The notes under the pieces are model-generated. The model was not told where the DNA came from. It was given only the letters and a program-made list of their open reading frames with translations, and made no database searches. Below are positions 43,409 through 53,525 of a stretch of 64,000 bases of DNA, piece by piece. The stretch's first letter is position 1. Each line of letters begins with the position of its first letter. The position numbers and the translations under genes are program-made. The DNA is from Bacteroides stercoris ATCC 43183. Its GTDB lineage: Bacteria > Bacteroidota > Bacteroidia > Bacteroidales > Bacteroidaceae. The stretch covers positions 1,364,001-1,428,000 of the forward strand of contig NZ_CP102262.1 of NCBI RefSeq assembly GCF_025147325.1. Direction: 5' to 3'.

Positions 43409-45475
43409 ATGAGACATAAACTGATATCCGCGATGCTGTGTATGACTCTCGCCACTTCATGTGTCGATATGGATATTACTCCCAAAAATATCGTGACTTC
43501 CGAGTCGTTGCTTTCCAACGAGTCAGGTATGGACATCTATATGGCACGTTTGTATAGCAATATGCCATGGGAAGACTTTAAGTATCTCCCACAACGGGGG
43601 ATGAACTTTAATGGCTGGTTGAGTGCCATGGGTATTGACGGTACTGGTGAAGCCATGAACCGGGATGGTATTTGCTGTGCGTTTACCGGTGAAGAAAATG
43701 TTTACTGGGGCAAGGCTTTTGAATTGTTGCGCGACGCCAACTTCCTGCTTGAGAACCTGCCGAAATATCAGAGTTCCTATGCAGAGATTACTTACAACCA
43801 CTATTTGGGCGAAGCCTATTATGTGCGTGCCACAGTTTTCTACGCCATGGCCCGTCGTTTTGGAGGTATCCCTTTGGTGACAAAAGTCATCCAATATCCT
43901 GGAGACGGAAATTTGGAGGTCCCCCGTGCCAGTGAGGAAGAAACATGGGACCAGGTTTTGGCAGATTATGACAAGGCCATTGAATTGATGATGCCTAGTA
44001 GCCCCAAGAGTGGTTACAGTAATAAGTATGTAGCATTGGCTTTCAAGTCAGAAGCTATGCTCTATGCCGGTAGTGTAGCTAAGTATAATGAAACGGTAAA
44101 CGGACGTTTGACCGGTTTAGGTGCCAAAACGGGAGTACGCGTGATCGGATTCGATGAGGACCGCTGGCAAGAGGCTTCCAAGAAGTATTTCACTGAAGCC
44201 TACAAAGCTGCTTCCGAGGTGATTAAAAGTGATGTATATTCACTTTACAAGAAGAAATGGGCTGCTAATGATCCGGAAGCACAATATCAGAATATGGTGG
44301 ATATGTTCTCCGATCTTAGCAATAATCCTGAGAACATCTATGTAAAGGAGTACGTTTACCCCACCAGTACTCATGCTTACGATTCTTACAACTTGCCGCT
44401 CACCTTTAAGGCTCCGCTGAACTGTGGTGTTTGTCCGACAGCAGACTTTGTTGAGTTGTTTGATGGTTTCGACCGTTACCCCGACGGTACCCTGAAGGTG
44501 ACGACAGGCAATTCTTGTACCGAAGGTAACTACGTTATGTATGATAGTCCCATGGACTATTACAAGAATGCTGAACCTAGATTGCGTGCTTACGTCATCT
44601 TCCCCGGTGATGTGTTCAAGGGTAAGGAAATTGAGATTTATGCCGGTGTTTATACGGGGGCCGCGCCTGTCAAACCGCTTCTTAGTGACTATTCGTATGG
44701 TGCTGCCACTACCAAGTACAATCATCTGAGTGCTTATAAAGACAAACCCAAAACACTTTATCTCAGTCCGAAACCTGAAGATCAGCAGGAAATTGTGACC
44801 CTGCCCGACGGTTCTACGATGACGGCTGCCGGTCAGAACGGTCCTTTCTATGAAGATGGTGGAAGCGCAATGACTGGTCTATTGGCACGCAAATGGTTGA
44901 ACCCTGATCCTGCATTTGTTCCTCGGGAAGGCAATAGTGCACAACCTTTTATTTTGATGCGTTATGCCGAAGTGTTGCTGAATGCAGCCGAGGCTGCTGT
45001 GGAGCTTTCGTTAGCGAGCGTCTCTTCTCCTGATGGTACAGATATGCTGAGTGTAGCAACGAAAGCCATCAATGATATTCGTGAGCGTGCCGGTGCCCAG
45101 TTGTTGACTGCCTCGCTGACTAGTACAACAGACAGCCGTGATATTGTCCGCAAGGAACGTCGCAAGGAGTTGGCTTTCGAACATAAGACCAAGTGGGACT
45201 TGCGTCGCTGGCGTGTGAATCACTATGAAGGTCGCGATGGATTTTGGGGTGAGCAACGCAATAAGGATCGTTTCAGCAACACGACTCGTTATCGTTTCCG
45301 TGGTATCTATCCGTTCTATTCGACGGCGACCGGCAAGTGGTTCTTTGATGTTTGTTTCAACTATACGACTGCCGGTGACAAGGACTTTGGTTACACTCCG
45401 GTGGACTATTATTTCTCGATTCCGGACGGTGAGGTGTCAAAGAGTCCTGTAATCGACCAGCAGCCTAATCGATAA
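43409..45475 (+). CDS. SusD-like glycan-binding lipoprotein
   Basis: A 688-residue RagB/SusD protein, longer than most. The lipobox is TLATSCVD. The TPR-rich N-terminal half shows YVRATVFYAMARRFGGIPLV and the C-terminal half has FILMRYAEVLLNAAEAAVEL then RERAGAQLLT and RRKELAFEHKTKWDLRRWRV, all family hallmarks. It forms a hinged lid on the SusC-like channel and binds the glycan. The extra length could carry a specificity insert. Confidence 0.95.
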   Translation: MRHKLISAMLCMTLATSCVDMDITPKNIVTSESLLSNESGMDIYMARLYSNMPWEDFKYLPQRGMNFNGWLSAMGIDGTGEAMNRDGICCAFTGEENVYWGKAFELLRDANFLLENLPKYQSSYAEITYNHYLGEAYYVRATVFYAMARRFGGIPLVTKVIQYPGDGNLEVPRASEEETWDQVLADYDKAIELMMPSSPKSGYSNKYVALAFKSEAMLYAGSVAKYNETVNGRLTGLGAKTGVRVIGFDEDRWQEASKKYFTEAYKAASEVIKSDVYSLYKKKWAANDPEAQYQNMVDMFSDLSNNPENIYVKEYVYPTSTHAYDSYNLPLTFKAPLNCGVCPTADFVELFDGFDRYPDGTLKVTTGNSCTEGNYVMYDSPMDYYKNAEPRLRAYVIFPGDVFKGKEIEIYAGVYTGAAPVKPLLSDYSYGAATTKYNHLSAYKDKPKTLYLSPKPEDQQEIVTLPDGSTMTAAGQNGPFYEDGGSAMTGLLARKWLNPDPAFVPREGNSAQPFILMRYAEVLLNAAEAAVELSLASVSSPDGTDMLSVATKAINDIRERAGAQLLTASLTSTTDSRDIVRKERRKELAFEHKTKWDLRRWRVNHYEGRDGFWGEQRNKDRFSNTTRYRFRGIYPFYSTATGKWFFDVCFNYTTAGDKDFGYTPVDYYFSIPDGEVSKSPVIDQQPNR

Positions 45476-45503
45476 AACTCAATAATTAAAAAACTTAAAA
45501 TGT

Positions 45504-46319
45504 ATGAAAAAGACAATATTTTATAGCTTATTCAGCGTCTTGTTCACGTTAACCTCATGCAGCATGTTCGAAATAGACAATTATGAGGAACCAGCAGAAA
45601 CAATTTGGGGCGAAGTGGTAGATGAAGCAACTGGTAAGCGTGTATTGACCGATCAGGGCAGTGAAGGTATCCGTGTTCGTCTAACCGAATTGAGTTGGGG
45701 CGACAATGTGCAACATAATCCTGATTTTTACTGTATGATGGACGGTACATTCCAAAACACGAAGCTTTTCAAAGGTGAGTATAATGTCCGTATCGACGGC
45801 CCGTTCATTCCATTGGTACGTGAAAACACAGACGGTACCTTGCTCCATGATGGTTCCGTCAATACTGAAATTAGTGGTACAACGAAAGTGAAATTTGAAG
45901 TACAGCCCTTTCTGAACGTTGAGTTTGTAGGTGATCCGCAGGTGAGCAATGGGGTCATCAAGGCACAAGTACGCGTGACACGTGGTGTGTCGGATGAAGT
46001 TTTCCGTGAAAAAATCCAGCCAATGGGCAATTGGAAAGACGAATACTTGAATGTAACCGATATTCAGTTCTTTGTAAGCTATTCAAATACAGTGGGCTAT
46101 CGGGCGCGCGACGAGCGTTGGTCGAGCAGTATCAACTATGAAGGTAAGAGTTTCGAGGATTTACTGGGTAAGGAAGTTATTGTCCAGTCTAACGGCAATA
46201 TACCTTCGGGCCGCAAAGTATTTGTACGCGCTGCCGCACGTATTAACTACGACACACCTGTAGGTAGCGGCACACGCCGTTGGAACTACAGTGAGCCGGT
46301 GGAAGTACTTATTCCATAG
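45504..46319 (+). CDS. DUF3823-type PUL lipoprotein
   Basis: A 271-residue lipoprotein (lipobox LTSCSMF). IWGEVVDEATGKRVLTDQGS starts a CarboxypepD_reg-like sandwich and RVTRGVSDEVFREKIQ with DIQFFVSYSNTVGYRARDER forms a second sandwich, matching the two-domain DUF3823 family that often follows susD genes. It is likely to be a surface glycan-binding protein working with SusC/D. Two stable hairpins follow the stop before the next gene. Confidence 0.85.
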   Translation: MKKTIFYSLFSVLFTLTSCSMFEIDNYEEPAETIWGEVVDEATGKRVLTDQGSEGIRVRLTELSWGDNVQHNPDFYCMMDGTFQNTKLFKGEYNVRIDGPFIPLVRENTDGTLLHDGSVNTEISGTTKVKFEVQPFLNVEFVGDPQVSNGVIKAQVRVTRGVSDEVFREKIQPMGNWKDEYLNVTDIQFFVSYSNTVGYRARDERWSSSINYEGKSFEDLLGKEVIVQSNGNIPSGRKVFVRAAARINYDTPVGSGTRRWNYSEPVEVLIP

Positions 46320-46330
46320 CTTGATGGCAT

Positions 46331-46401
46331 ACAGCCGAGGCTTTGGCACTATAGCAAAAGCCTCGGCTGTTGGGCAATCCTTTGCCATTATAGTGGCAAA
46401 G
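46331..46401 (+). promoter_or_regulatory. Two tandem hairpins inside the PUL transcript
   Basis: ACAGCCGAGGCTTT pairs with AAAGCCTCGGCTGT across 46331-46370, and CTTTGCCA (46380-46387) pairs with TGGCAAAG (46394-46401). Neither has a T-tract, so they are unlikely to be full terminators. They may stabilise the upstream susCD part of the mRNA or tune the enzyme part. Confidence 0.65.
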
Positions 46402-46435
46402 ACAATGATTAATACCATAAAAACAAGAAACCAAT

Positions 46436-48616
46436 ATGAAGCAAAAACATTTTTTGATAAGTTTGGCTGTCTTGGCAATAGGCATCTCTGTAGATGCTCA
46501 GACCAAGGACAATGTTAAAACCACTTTTCAAACCTCACGCGAGTGGAAGCCTTCTATAGACAATAGGGCCGATGCGGTGATGGTGTATGGAGTAGGAGGA
46601 AATCCTTCGGATAAATCACGCAAATTATCTTTTGAGGAGCGGGTGAAGTCTTGGAAGGAGCGTGGATATATCATACACTTTATGACCGGTATTGCTTGGG
46701 GTGAATATCAGGACTATTTTACCGGACAATGGGATGGAAAATGGCATTTGGACGAGGGTCAGGTCACTCAGGCAGGAGACACGATATGGCACGGTCACAT
46801 GGTGCCCTATATCGTACCATCGGAGAATTTTTTAAGTTATCTGAAAGAGAGACATGTGAAGAGGGTAATCGACGCCGGTGTGGATGCCATCTTCATGGAA
46901 GAGCCTGAATTTTGGGCAAGAGCCGGTTACAGTGAGTCTTTTAAGAAGGAATGGAAAAAATACTATGGCTTCGAGTGGAGACCGCAACACGAGTCTCCGG
47001 AAAATACTTACCTGTCGAACAAGCTCAAGTATTACTTGTACTATCGTGCACTGAATGAAGTTTTCACTTTTGCCAAAGAATATGGTAAAAGCAAAGGGAT
47101 GGACGTGAAGTGCTACGTTCCCACCCACTCGCTGGTGAACTATTCGCAATGGCAGATTGTCAGTCCAGAAGCAAGCCTTGCCTCACTTCCTTGTGTGGAC
47201 GGTTACATTGCTCAGGTGTGGACCGGAACTTCGCGTGAGCCGAATTTCTTTGACGGTCGCAAACGTGAGCGTGTATTCGAGACTGCCTATCTGGAGTATG
47301 GTTCTATGGAATCAATGACTGCTCCTACCGGTCGCAAGATGTTCTTTCTGACCGACCCTATTGAAGACTGGCCGCGTGACTGGGCAGATTATAAGAAAAA
47401 CTATCAGGCTACCTTTACTGCACAATTACTCTATCCCAATATAGCCGATTACGAAGTGATGCCTTGGCCGGAACGTATTTACGAAGGACTATATCGCACA
47501 AGTGCCAATAGCGACAAGAAAGAACGTATTCCCCGTTTCTATTCCACACAGATGCAGGTGATGATTAATGCCTTGAACCGTATGCCTCTGACTGATAAAG
47601 AACTGACTGGAAGTAAAGGCTTCAGCGTACTGATGGCAAACTCCTTGATGTTCCAGCGTTTCCCTACACACAACGGATATGAAGACCCTCAATTGGCGAA
47701 CTTCTACGGTCAGGCGTTGCCTTTGCTCAAACGAGGGGTACCCGTCAAGACCGTCCACATCGAGAACCTCGGCTATAAGGAAGCATTGGCTGGCACAAAA
47801 GTGTTGTTGATGACTTATGCAAACATGAAACCGCTTGAGCCTGAAGCGCACAGCCACATAGCCGATTGGGTGAAGAAAGGGGGAGTATTGATTTATAGTG
47901 GAATGGACAACGACCCTTTCCAGAATGTAAGGGAATGGTGGAATACCAATGGGTATAACTATGCTACCCCTTCCGCACATCTTTTTGAGCAGATGGGGCT
48001 TCCTGCCCGGCCGAATCAGGGAGAATACAGTTACGGTAAGGGAACTGTATGTGTTATCCGTACCGATCCTAAAGATTATGTCCTGCATGAGGGTGGTGAC
48101 AAATATTTTTTGTATCTTGTGGCCCGGATGTACGAGCAGAACGCGAAAGCGGGAAAGCTGGAGTTCAAAAACAACTTCTATCTGCAAAGGGGAGATTACG
48201 ACTTGGCTGCTGTGCTTGAAGAGAGTGTGAGCGACGAGCCGTTTACTGTGGAAGGATGTTTGATTGACCTTTTTGATCCCCAATTACCGATATACACTTC
48301 CAAGCAGATAAATCCGGGTGAGCAAGCCTTGTTGCTGAATGTAGAACGTGTAGCCGGTAAGAAGAAGCCTCAAGTGCTGGCTTCGGCAAGTCGCGAAGAA
48401 CAGGAAGAATGCGGAAAAGGCTGGTACTCCTATGTGGCGAAAAGTCCTGCCGAGACTTCAAACGTATCGCGGGTACTGTTGCCGAGTTGTCCTAAGAGTG
48501 TAACAGTCGATGGCAAAGAAGTTTTCGATACCAAGCGTTGGCATGCAGCAAGTCATACCTATTTGATAGAGTTTGAGAATAATCCTGACGGAGTATCGGT
48601 GAAGTTTTGCTGGTAA
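46436..48616 (+). CDS. Putative new glycoside hydrolase-like protein (TIM-barrel with GATase-like domain)
   Basis: A 726-residue exported protein (signal peptide to VDAQT) that I cannot assign to a named family. The N-terminal 400 residues suggest a beta/alpha barrel with strand-end acids, notably VDAIFMEEPEFWARAGYSES. About 430-560 resemble the amidotransferase-like domain found in GH42-type enzymes: GTKVLLMTYANMKPLEPEAH, WVKKGGVLIYSGMDNDPFQN. A small beta-domain ends it (PKSVTVDGKEVFDTKRWHA). Its place between SusCD and GH92, GH43, GH125 makes it a likely enzyme for the same glycan. Catalytic acids are not proven. Confidence 0.6.
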   Translation: MKQKHFLISLAVLAIGISVDAQTKDNVKTTFQTSREWKPSIDNRADAVMVYGVGGNPSDKSRKLSFEERVKSWKERGYIIHFMTGIAWGEYQDYFTGQWDGKWHLDEGQVTQAGDTIWHGHMVPYIVPSENFLSYLKERHVKRVIDAGVDAIFMEEPEFWARAGYSESFKKEWKKYYGFEWRPQHESPENTYLSNKLKYYLYYRALNEVFTFAKEYGKSKGMDVKCYVPTHSLVNYSQWQIVSPEASLASLPCVDGYIAQVWTGTSREPNFFDGRKRERVFETAYLEYGSMESMTAPTGRKMFFLTDPIEDWPRDWADYKKNYQATFTAQLLYPNIADYEVMPWPERIYEGLYRTSANSDKKERIPRFYSTQMQVMINALNRMPLTDKELTGSKGFSVLMANSLMFQRFPTHNGYEDPQLANFYGQALPLLKRGVPVKTVHIENLGYKEALAGTKVLLMTYANMKPLEPEAHSHIADWVKKGGVLIYSGMDNDPFQNVREWWNTNGYNYATPSAHLFEQMGLPARPNQGEYSYGKGTVCVIRTDPKDYVLHEGGDKYFLYLVARMYEQNAKAGKLEFKNNFYLQRGDYDLAAVLEESVSDEPFTVEGCLIDLFDPQLPIYTSKQINPGEQALLLNVERVAGKKKPQVLASASREEQEECGKGWYSYVAKSPAETSNVSRVLLPSCPKSVTVDGKEVFDTKRWHAASHTYLIEFENNPDGVSVKFCW

Positions 48617-48674
48617 TCTCGGACCTTTTATTTTTTAGCATTTAACAACATAAACAATTATATTATATAACGAT

Positions 48675-51167
48675 ATGAGAAAAAAGCTTTTATACCCCTT
48701 GTTGGCATCATGCCTTTTTGCGTGCAGTGACAAGGATATGTCTTATGAAGTCGTCAAGAATGACTTGAGAGCTCCAGCCTACCCGCTTGTTACCATCGAC
48801 CCTTATGCCAGTGCATGGTCCATGAGCGATAACCTTTATGACAGCCCCGTTCGCCACTGGACGGGTAAGGATTTCCCTCTGATTGGCGTGGTGAAGGTAG
48901 ACGGTGTTTCCTACCGTTTTATGGGGACTGAAGAATTGGAGATGAATGCAATCGTGCCCACCTCTCAGCAAGGGGACTGGACTGGACGGTATGTCACAGA
49001 CAAGCCCGCTGGCGACTGGGCATCTGCCGATTACAATGATTCCGGATGGAAGTCGGACCGTGGTGCCTTTGGTACCAAAGAAAATGAACCTACAGCCAAG
49101 ACTCAATGGGGAACCCGCAATATCTGGGTGCGCCGTACGGTAAATATCGACCACGATTTGACCGGCATACCTGTCTATCTGGAATTCTCCAATGATGATG
49201 ATGCCGTATTCTATATCAACGGAGTGAAGATACACAGTACCGGAACCACATGCAATAAGAACAAGGTCGTGAAACTTTCTGATGAGGCTTTGGCTGCTTT
49301 GAAACAAGGAGACAACATCATTGCCGCCGAGTGTATCAATCCGGTAGGCAACGGTCTGCTCGACTTTGGTCTGCAGATTCCGAAACATCAGGAAACCGTG
49401 TTTGGCAACACAGCCGTGCAGACCTCTGCCGACGTGCAGCCCATGCAGACACACTACGCTTTTACCTGTGGTGATGTCGACTTGAAAGTCACTTTCACGG
49501 CACCTCTTTTCATGAAAGACCTGAAGCTGCTGAGCCGCCCCGTGAATTACCTTACTTATAGTGTTGCTGCCCGTGACGGCAAGGAACACGATGTGGAGGT
49601 GTACTTTGAGGCCTCGCCGCGCTGGGCGCTCGACCAGCCTTACCAGCAATCTGCAAGCGAGGGATATGAAGCTGACGGACTGCTTTACTTGAAGAGCGGA
49701 AGCAAAGAGCAGAATATCCTGGCTAAGCAGGGCGATGACCTTCGCATTGACTGGGGATATTTCTACATGGTTGCCGGTAAAGAAAACACAGCATACAGCA
49801 TTGGCAACAGTTCCGAACTGCGCAAGAACTTCGTGAACGGCACCTTTAATTCAGCTTCGCTTGCGGGTGAGGACGGAAACGGGAATATGGCCTTGGTGCG
49901 TGACTATGGTAAAGTGAGGAAGGTCACCGACAAGATAATGCTGGGATATGACGACATCTATTCCATCCAATACTTCGGTACAAACTTGCGTCCTTACTGG
50001 AACTCGAAAGGCGACCGTACCATCGAGTCGGAAATGCTGGCCGCCTACAATGAGTATGACGAGTTGCTGACACGTTGCTATGCCTTCGATAAAAAGTTAA
50101 TGGAAGATGCTTCTGCTGTAGGCGGCAAGGAATATGCCGAACTCTGCGCGTTGGCCTACCGTCAGTCCATTGCCGCCCACAAGCTGGTGGAAGCCCCCAA
50201 TGGTGACCTTTTGTGGTTGTCGAAGGAAAACAATAGTAACGGCTGTATCAATACGGTGGACCTGACCTACCCCTCGGCTCCCCTCTATCTGATCTATAAT
50301 CCTGAACTGGAGAAAGGCATGATGAACGGTATCTTCCATTATAGTGAAAGTGGCAAATGGACTAAGCCCTTCGCCGCCCATGATTTGGGTACCTATCCTC
50401 TTGCCAACGGACAGGTTTACGGAGGTGATATGCCGGTTGAGGAGAGTGGAAACATGCTGATTCTTACGGCTGCCATTGCTGCCGTAGAGGGCAATGCCGG
50501 CTATGCGGCCAAACATTGGGAAGTGCTCACCACCTGGACCGACTATCTGGTGGAAAAGGGACTCGATCCTGAGAACCAGCTCTGTACCGATGACTTCGCC
50601 GGACACTTTGCCCATAACACGAATCTTTCCATCAAGGCAATTTTAGGGGTGGCCTCTTATGGTCGGTTGGCCGAAATGCTCGGTAAGAAGGATGTTGCCG
50701 AAAGCTATACAGCGAAGGCCCGTCAGATGGCGGCTGAGTGGGAGCGTATGGCCAACGACGGTGACCATTATCGTCTGACCTTTGACAAGCCGGGTACCTG
50801 GAGCCAGAAGTACAACCTTGTCTGGGATAAATTGCTCGGAATGAACATATTTGACACAAAAATTGTAGAAATGGAGATACCTTATTATCTGACGAAGCAG
50901 AATATTTATGGTTTGCCTCTAGACAGTCGTGAGACTTATACCAAGACCGACTGGATCATGTGGACTGCGACAATGGCTCCTGACCTAGCCACTTTCCGTG
51001 AATTCATCGTCCCCCTGCATAAATTCATGAACGAAACGATAGACCGCGTGCCTATGTCTGACTGGGTGTTTACCGACAAGCCCAACTGGCGTGGCTTCAA
51101 GGCCCGCTCGGTAGTAGGCGGATATTACATGAAAATGCTTGAAGGCAAGCTGATTGGAAATAAATAA
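48675..51167 (+). CDS. Glutaminase-like DUF4965/DUF5127 family protein
   Basis: An 830-residue lipoprotein (lipobox SCLFACSD). The start of the mature part, RAPAYPLVTIDPYASAWSMS, is DUF4964-like. Residues about 110-235 hold an inserted galactose-binding-like beta-sandwich (WTGRYVTDKPAGDWASADYN, NIWVRRTVNIDHDL). DUF5127 and the (alpha/alpha)6 DUF4965/DUF1793 region follow (NQLCTDDFAGHFAHNTNLSI, TKTDWIMWTATMAPD). Such proteins are labelled glutaminase after fungal GtaA but are common in mannan PULs, where a glycosidase role is more likely. The stop overlaps the GH92 start by one base. Confidence 0.78.
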   Translation: MRKKLLYPLLASCLFACSDKDMSYEVVKNDLRAPAYPLVTIDPYASAWSMSDNLYDSPVRHWTGKDFPLIGVVKVDGVSYRFMGTEELEMNAIVPTSQQGDWTGRYVTDKPAGDWASADYNDSGWKSDRGAFGTKENEPTAKTQWGTRNIWVRRTVNIDHDLTGIPVYLEFSNDDDAVFYINGVKIHSTGTTCNKNKVVKLSDEALAALKQGDNIIAAECINPVGNGLLDFGLQIPKHQETVFGNTAVQTSADVQPMQTHYAFTCGDVDLKVTFTAPLFMKDLKLLSRPVNYLTYSVAARDGKEHDVEVYFEASPRWALDQPYQQSASEGYEADGLLYLKSGSKEQNILAKQGDDLRIDWGYFYMVAGKENTAYSIGNSSELRKNFVNGTFNSASLAGEDGNGNMALVRDYGKVRKVTDKIMLGYDDIYSIQYFGTNLRPYWNSKGDRTIESEMLAAYNEYDELLTRCYAFDKKLMEDASAVGGKEYAELCALAYRQSIAAHKLVEAPNGDLLWLSKENNSNGCINTVDLTYPSAPLYLIYNPELEKGMMNGIFHYSESGKWTKPFAAHDLGTYPLANGQVYGGDMPVEESGNMLILTAAIAAVEGNAGYAAKHWEVLTTWTDYLVEKGLDPENQLCTDDFAGHFAHNTNLSIKAILGVASYGRLAEMLGKKDVAESYTAKARQMAAEWERMANDGDHYRLTFDKPGTWSQKYNLVWDKLLGMNIFDTKIVEMEIPYYLTKQNIYGLPLDSRETYTKTDWIMWTATMAPDLATFREFIVPLHKFMNETIDRVPMSDWVFTDKPNWRGFKARSVVGGYYMKMLEGKLIGNK

Positions 51168-53494
51168 TGACAAAATCTATTAAACGAATGAAAAGACTTT
51201 TTGCATGGGGAACCGCCCTCCTTCTTGTAGGCGGTATGCAGGCGGCCTTACTGCCGGTTGGCGAGCCGATTACTCCTGTTGATTACGTCAGCACCTTGGT
51301 TGGCACACAATCCAAGCATGCCCTTTCTACGGGCAACACTTATCCTGCTGTGGCAATGCCTTGGGGTATGAATTTCTGGACACCACAGACCGGTACTATG
51401 GGGGATGGATGGGCTTATACTTATGATGCCGACAAGATTCGCGGATTCAAGCAGACACACCAGCCCAGTCCGTGGATTAACGATTACGGACAGTTTGCCA
51501 TTATGCCTATCACCGGAAAGGTGGCTTTTGACCAGGATGAGCGTGCCAGTTGGTTTTCTCATAAAGCCGAGACCGCCACTCCTTATTATTATAAAGTTTA
51601 TCTTGCCGATCATGATGTGACGGCGGAGTTTGCTCCTACCGAGCGTGCCGCTGCCTTCCGTTTCACTTTCCCTGAAACGGAGGAAGCCTATGTGGTGATC
51701 GATGCCATGGACAATGGCTCTTTTGTGAAAATCATTCCGGCTGAAAAGAAAATCATAGGCTACACCACCAAGAACAGTGGTGGTGTGCCAAGCAATTTCA
51801 AGAACTACTTTGTATTGCAGTTCGATAAGCCTTTTACTTATACTGCTGCCGTGAAGGACGGAAAGATTGACTCCCGTACTACCGAGATAGGTGCCAATCA
51901 TGCTGGTGGCATCATCGGTTTTCATACCCTCCGTGGCGAGCAGGTGAATGTACGTGTGGCTTCCTCATTCATCAGTCACGAGCAGGCCGAGTTGAACTTG
52001 AAGGAACTGGGTGACCGGACGCTTGAAGAGGTGGCGAAAGCCGGGCGTGACGAATGGAATCGGGTACTGGGCCGCATTGAAGTGCAGGATACCGACCTCG
52101 ACCGTCTGCGTACTTTCTACTCTTGTTTCTACCGTTCGGTGCTTTTCCCACGCAGTTTCTACGAGATAGATGCGCAAGGTCAGGTAATGCACTACAGCCC
52201 CTATAATGGTGAGGTGCTGCCCGGCTATATGTTTACCGACACCGGCTTTTGGGATACTTTCCGTTGTCTTTTCCCTTTCCTTAACCTGATGTATCCATCC
52301 ATGAATGTCAAGATGCAGGAAGGGTTGGCCAATACTTACAAGGAGAGCGGTTTCCTGCCCGAATGGGCCAGTCCGGGACACCGTGGTTGCATGGTGGGTA
52401 ACAATTCTGCCTCTGTGGTGGCAGATGCTTGGCTGAAGGGGCTGCGCGGTTACGACATCGAGACATTATGGGAAGCTGTGAAGAACGGTACGGAGAAAGT
52501 GCATCCCGAGGTTTCCTCTACCGGACGTTTGGGACATGAGTATTACAACAAGCTGGGTTATGTGCCTTATAATGTGGGGATCAACGAGAATGCAGCCCGT
52601 ACGCTGGAGTATGCCTATGACGATTGGTGCATCTACCAGCTGGGACTTTCGCTCGGCAAGTCGAAGAAAGAACTGGCTCCTTTTGCCAAACGTGCGCTGA
52701 ACTACCGGAATCTTTTCGACCCTGTTCATAAGTTGATGCGCGGCAAGAATGAAGACGGTACATTCCAATCGCCGTTCAATCCCTTGAAGTGGGGTGACGC
52801 CTTCACCGAAGGAAACAGTTGGCATTATTCATGGTCGGTTTTCCACGATCCGCAAGGACTCATTGACCTGATGGGTGGCAAGGACTCCTTCAACCAGATA
52901 ATGGATTCCGTGTTTGTGTTGCCGCCTGTATTTGACGAAAGTTATTATGGCAGTGTCATCCACGAAATTCGAGAGATGCAGATCATGAATATGGGTAACT
53001 ACGCTCACGGCAACCAGCCTATACAGCACATGATTTACCTCTATAATTATTCCTCCCAGCCGTGGAAGGCGCAGTACTGGCTGCGTGAGGTTATGGAGCG
53101 TATGTACAATGCCAATCCTGACGGCTATTGCGGTGATGAGGACAACGGACAGACATCTGCTTGGTACGTGTTTTCAGCTTTGGGATTCTATCCCGTCTGT
53201 CCGGGTACAGACCAGTATGTGCTGGGTGCTCCTCTTTTCCGTTCTGTGCGTCTGCATTTGGAAAATGGTAAGACTGTGACGATTGAAGCTCCTGAAAATA
53301 GTCGTACCAACCGCTACGTGCAGAAACTCACTGTGGACGGCGTTGATTATACACGCAACTATCTGACACACGAGCAATTGACGAACGGCTCCTCACTGCG
53401 CTTCACTATGGACAATGTGCCCAACAAACAGCGTGGGACAGGAGAGGAAGATGCTCCTTACTCCTTCTCGAAAACGCTTAAAAAGAAGAAGTGA
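51167..53494 (+). CDS. GH92 alpha-mannosidase
   Basis: A 775-residue exo-acting, calcium-dependent enzyme. The signal peptide is in the first 28 residues; an ATG at 51188 (MKRLFAWG) could be used instead. VDYVSTLVGTQSKHALSTGN begins the N-terminal sandwich. The catalytic domain has the general acid in EGNSWHYSW (about residue 548) and the base pair in GDEDNGQTSAWYVFSALGFY (about 655). Family members remove alpha-1,2-, 1,3-, 1,4- or 1,6-linked mannose by inversion. The loop GNQPIQH replaces the more usual GNEP form, so linkage preference may differ. TAATG overlap shows coupling to the gene before. Confidence 0.93.
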   Translation: MTKSIKRMKRLFAWGTALLLVGGMQAALLPVGEPITPVDYVSTLVGTQSKHALSTGNTYPAVAMPWGMNFWTPQTGTMGDGWAYTYDADKIRGFKQTHQPSPWINDYGQFAIMPITGKVAFDQDERASWFSHKAETATPYYYKVYLADHDVTAEFAPTERAAAFRFTFPETEEAYVVIDAMDNGSFVKIIPAEKKIIGYTTKNSGGVPSNFKNYFVLQFDKPFTYTAAVKDGKIDSRTTEIGANHAGGIIGFHTLRGEQVNVRVASSFISHEQAELNLKELGDRTLEEVAKAGRDEWNRVLGRIEVQDTDLDRLRTFYSCFYRSVLFPRSFYEIDAQGQVMHYSPYNGEVLPGYMFTDTGFWDTFRCLFPFLNLMYPSMNVKMQEGLANTYKESGFLPEWASPGHRGCMVGNNSASVVADAWLKGLRGYDIETLWEAVKNGTEKVHPEVSSTGRLGHEYYNKLGYVPYNVGINENAARTLEYAYDDWCIYQLGLSLGKSKKELAPFAKRALNYRNLFDPVHKLMRGKNEDGTFQSPFNPLKWGDAFTEGNSWHYSWSVFHDPQGLIDLMGGKDSFNQIMDSVFVLPPVFDESYYGSVIHEIREMQIMNMGNYAHGNQPIQHMIYLYNYSSQPWKAQYWLREVMERMYNANPDGYCGDEDNGQTSAWYVFSALGFYPVCPGTDQYVLGAPLFRSVRLHLENGKTVTIEAPENSRTNRYVQKLTVDGVDYTRNYLTHEQLTNGSSLRFTMDNVPNKQRGTGEEDAPYSFSKTLKKKK

Positions 53495-53525
53495 CCTCAA
53501 AGCCAAAACCATAGCAATTAATGAT

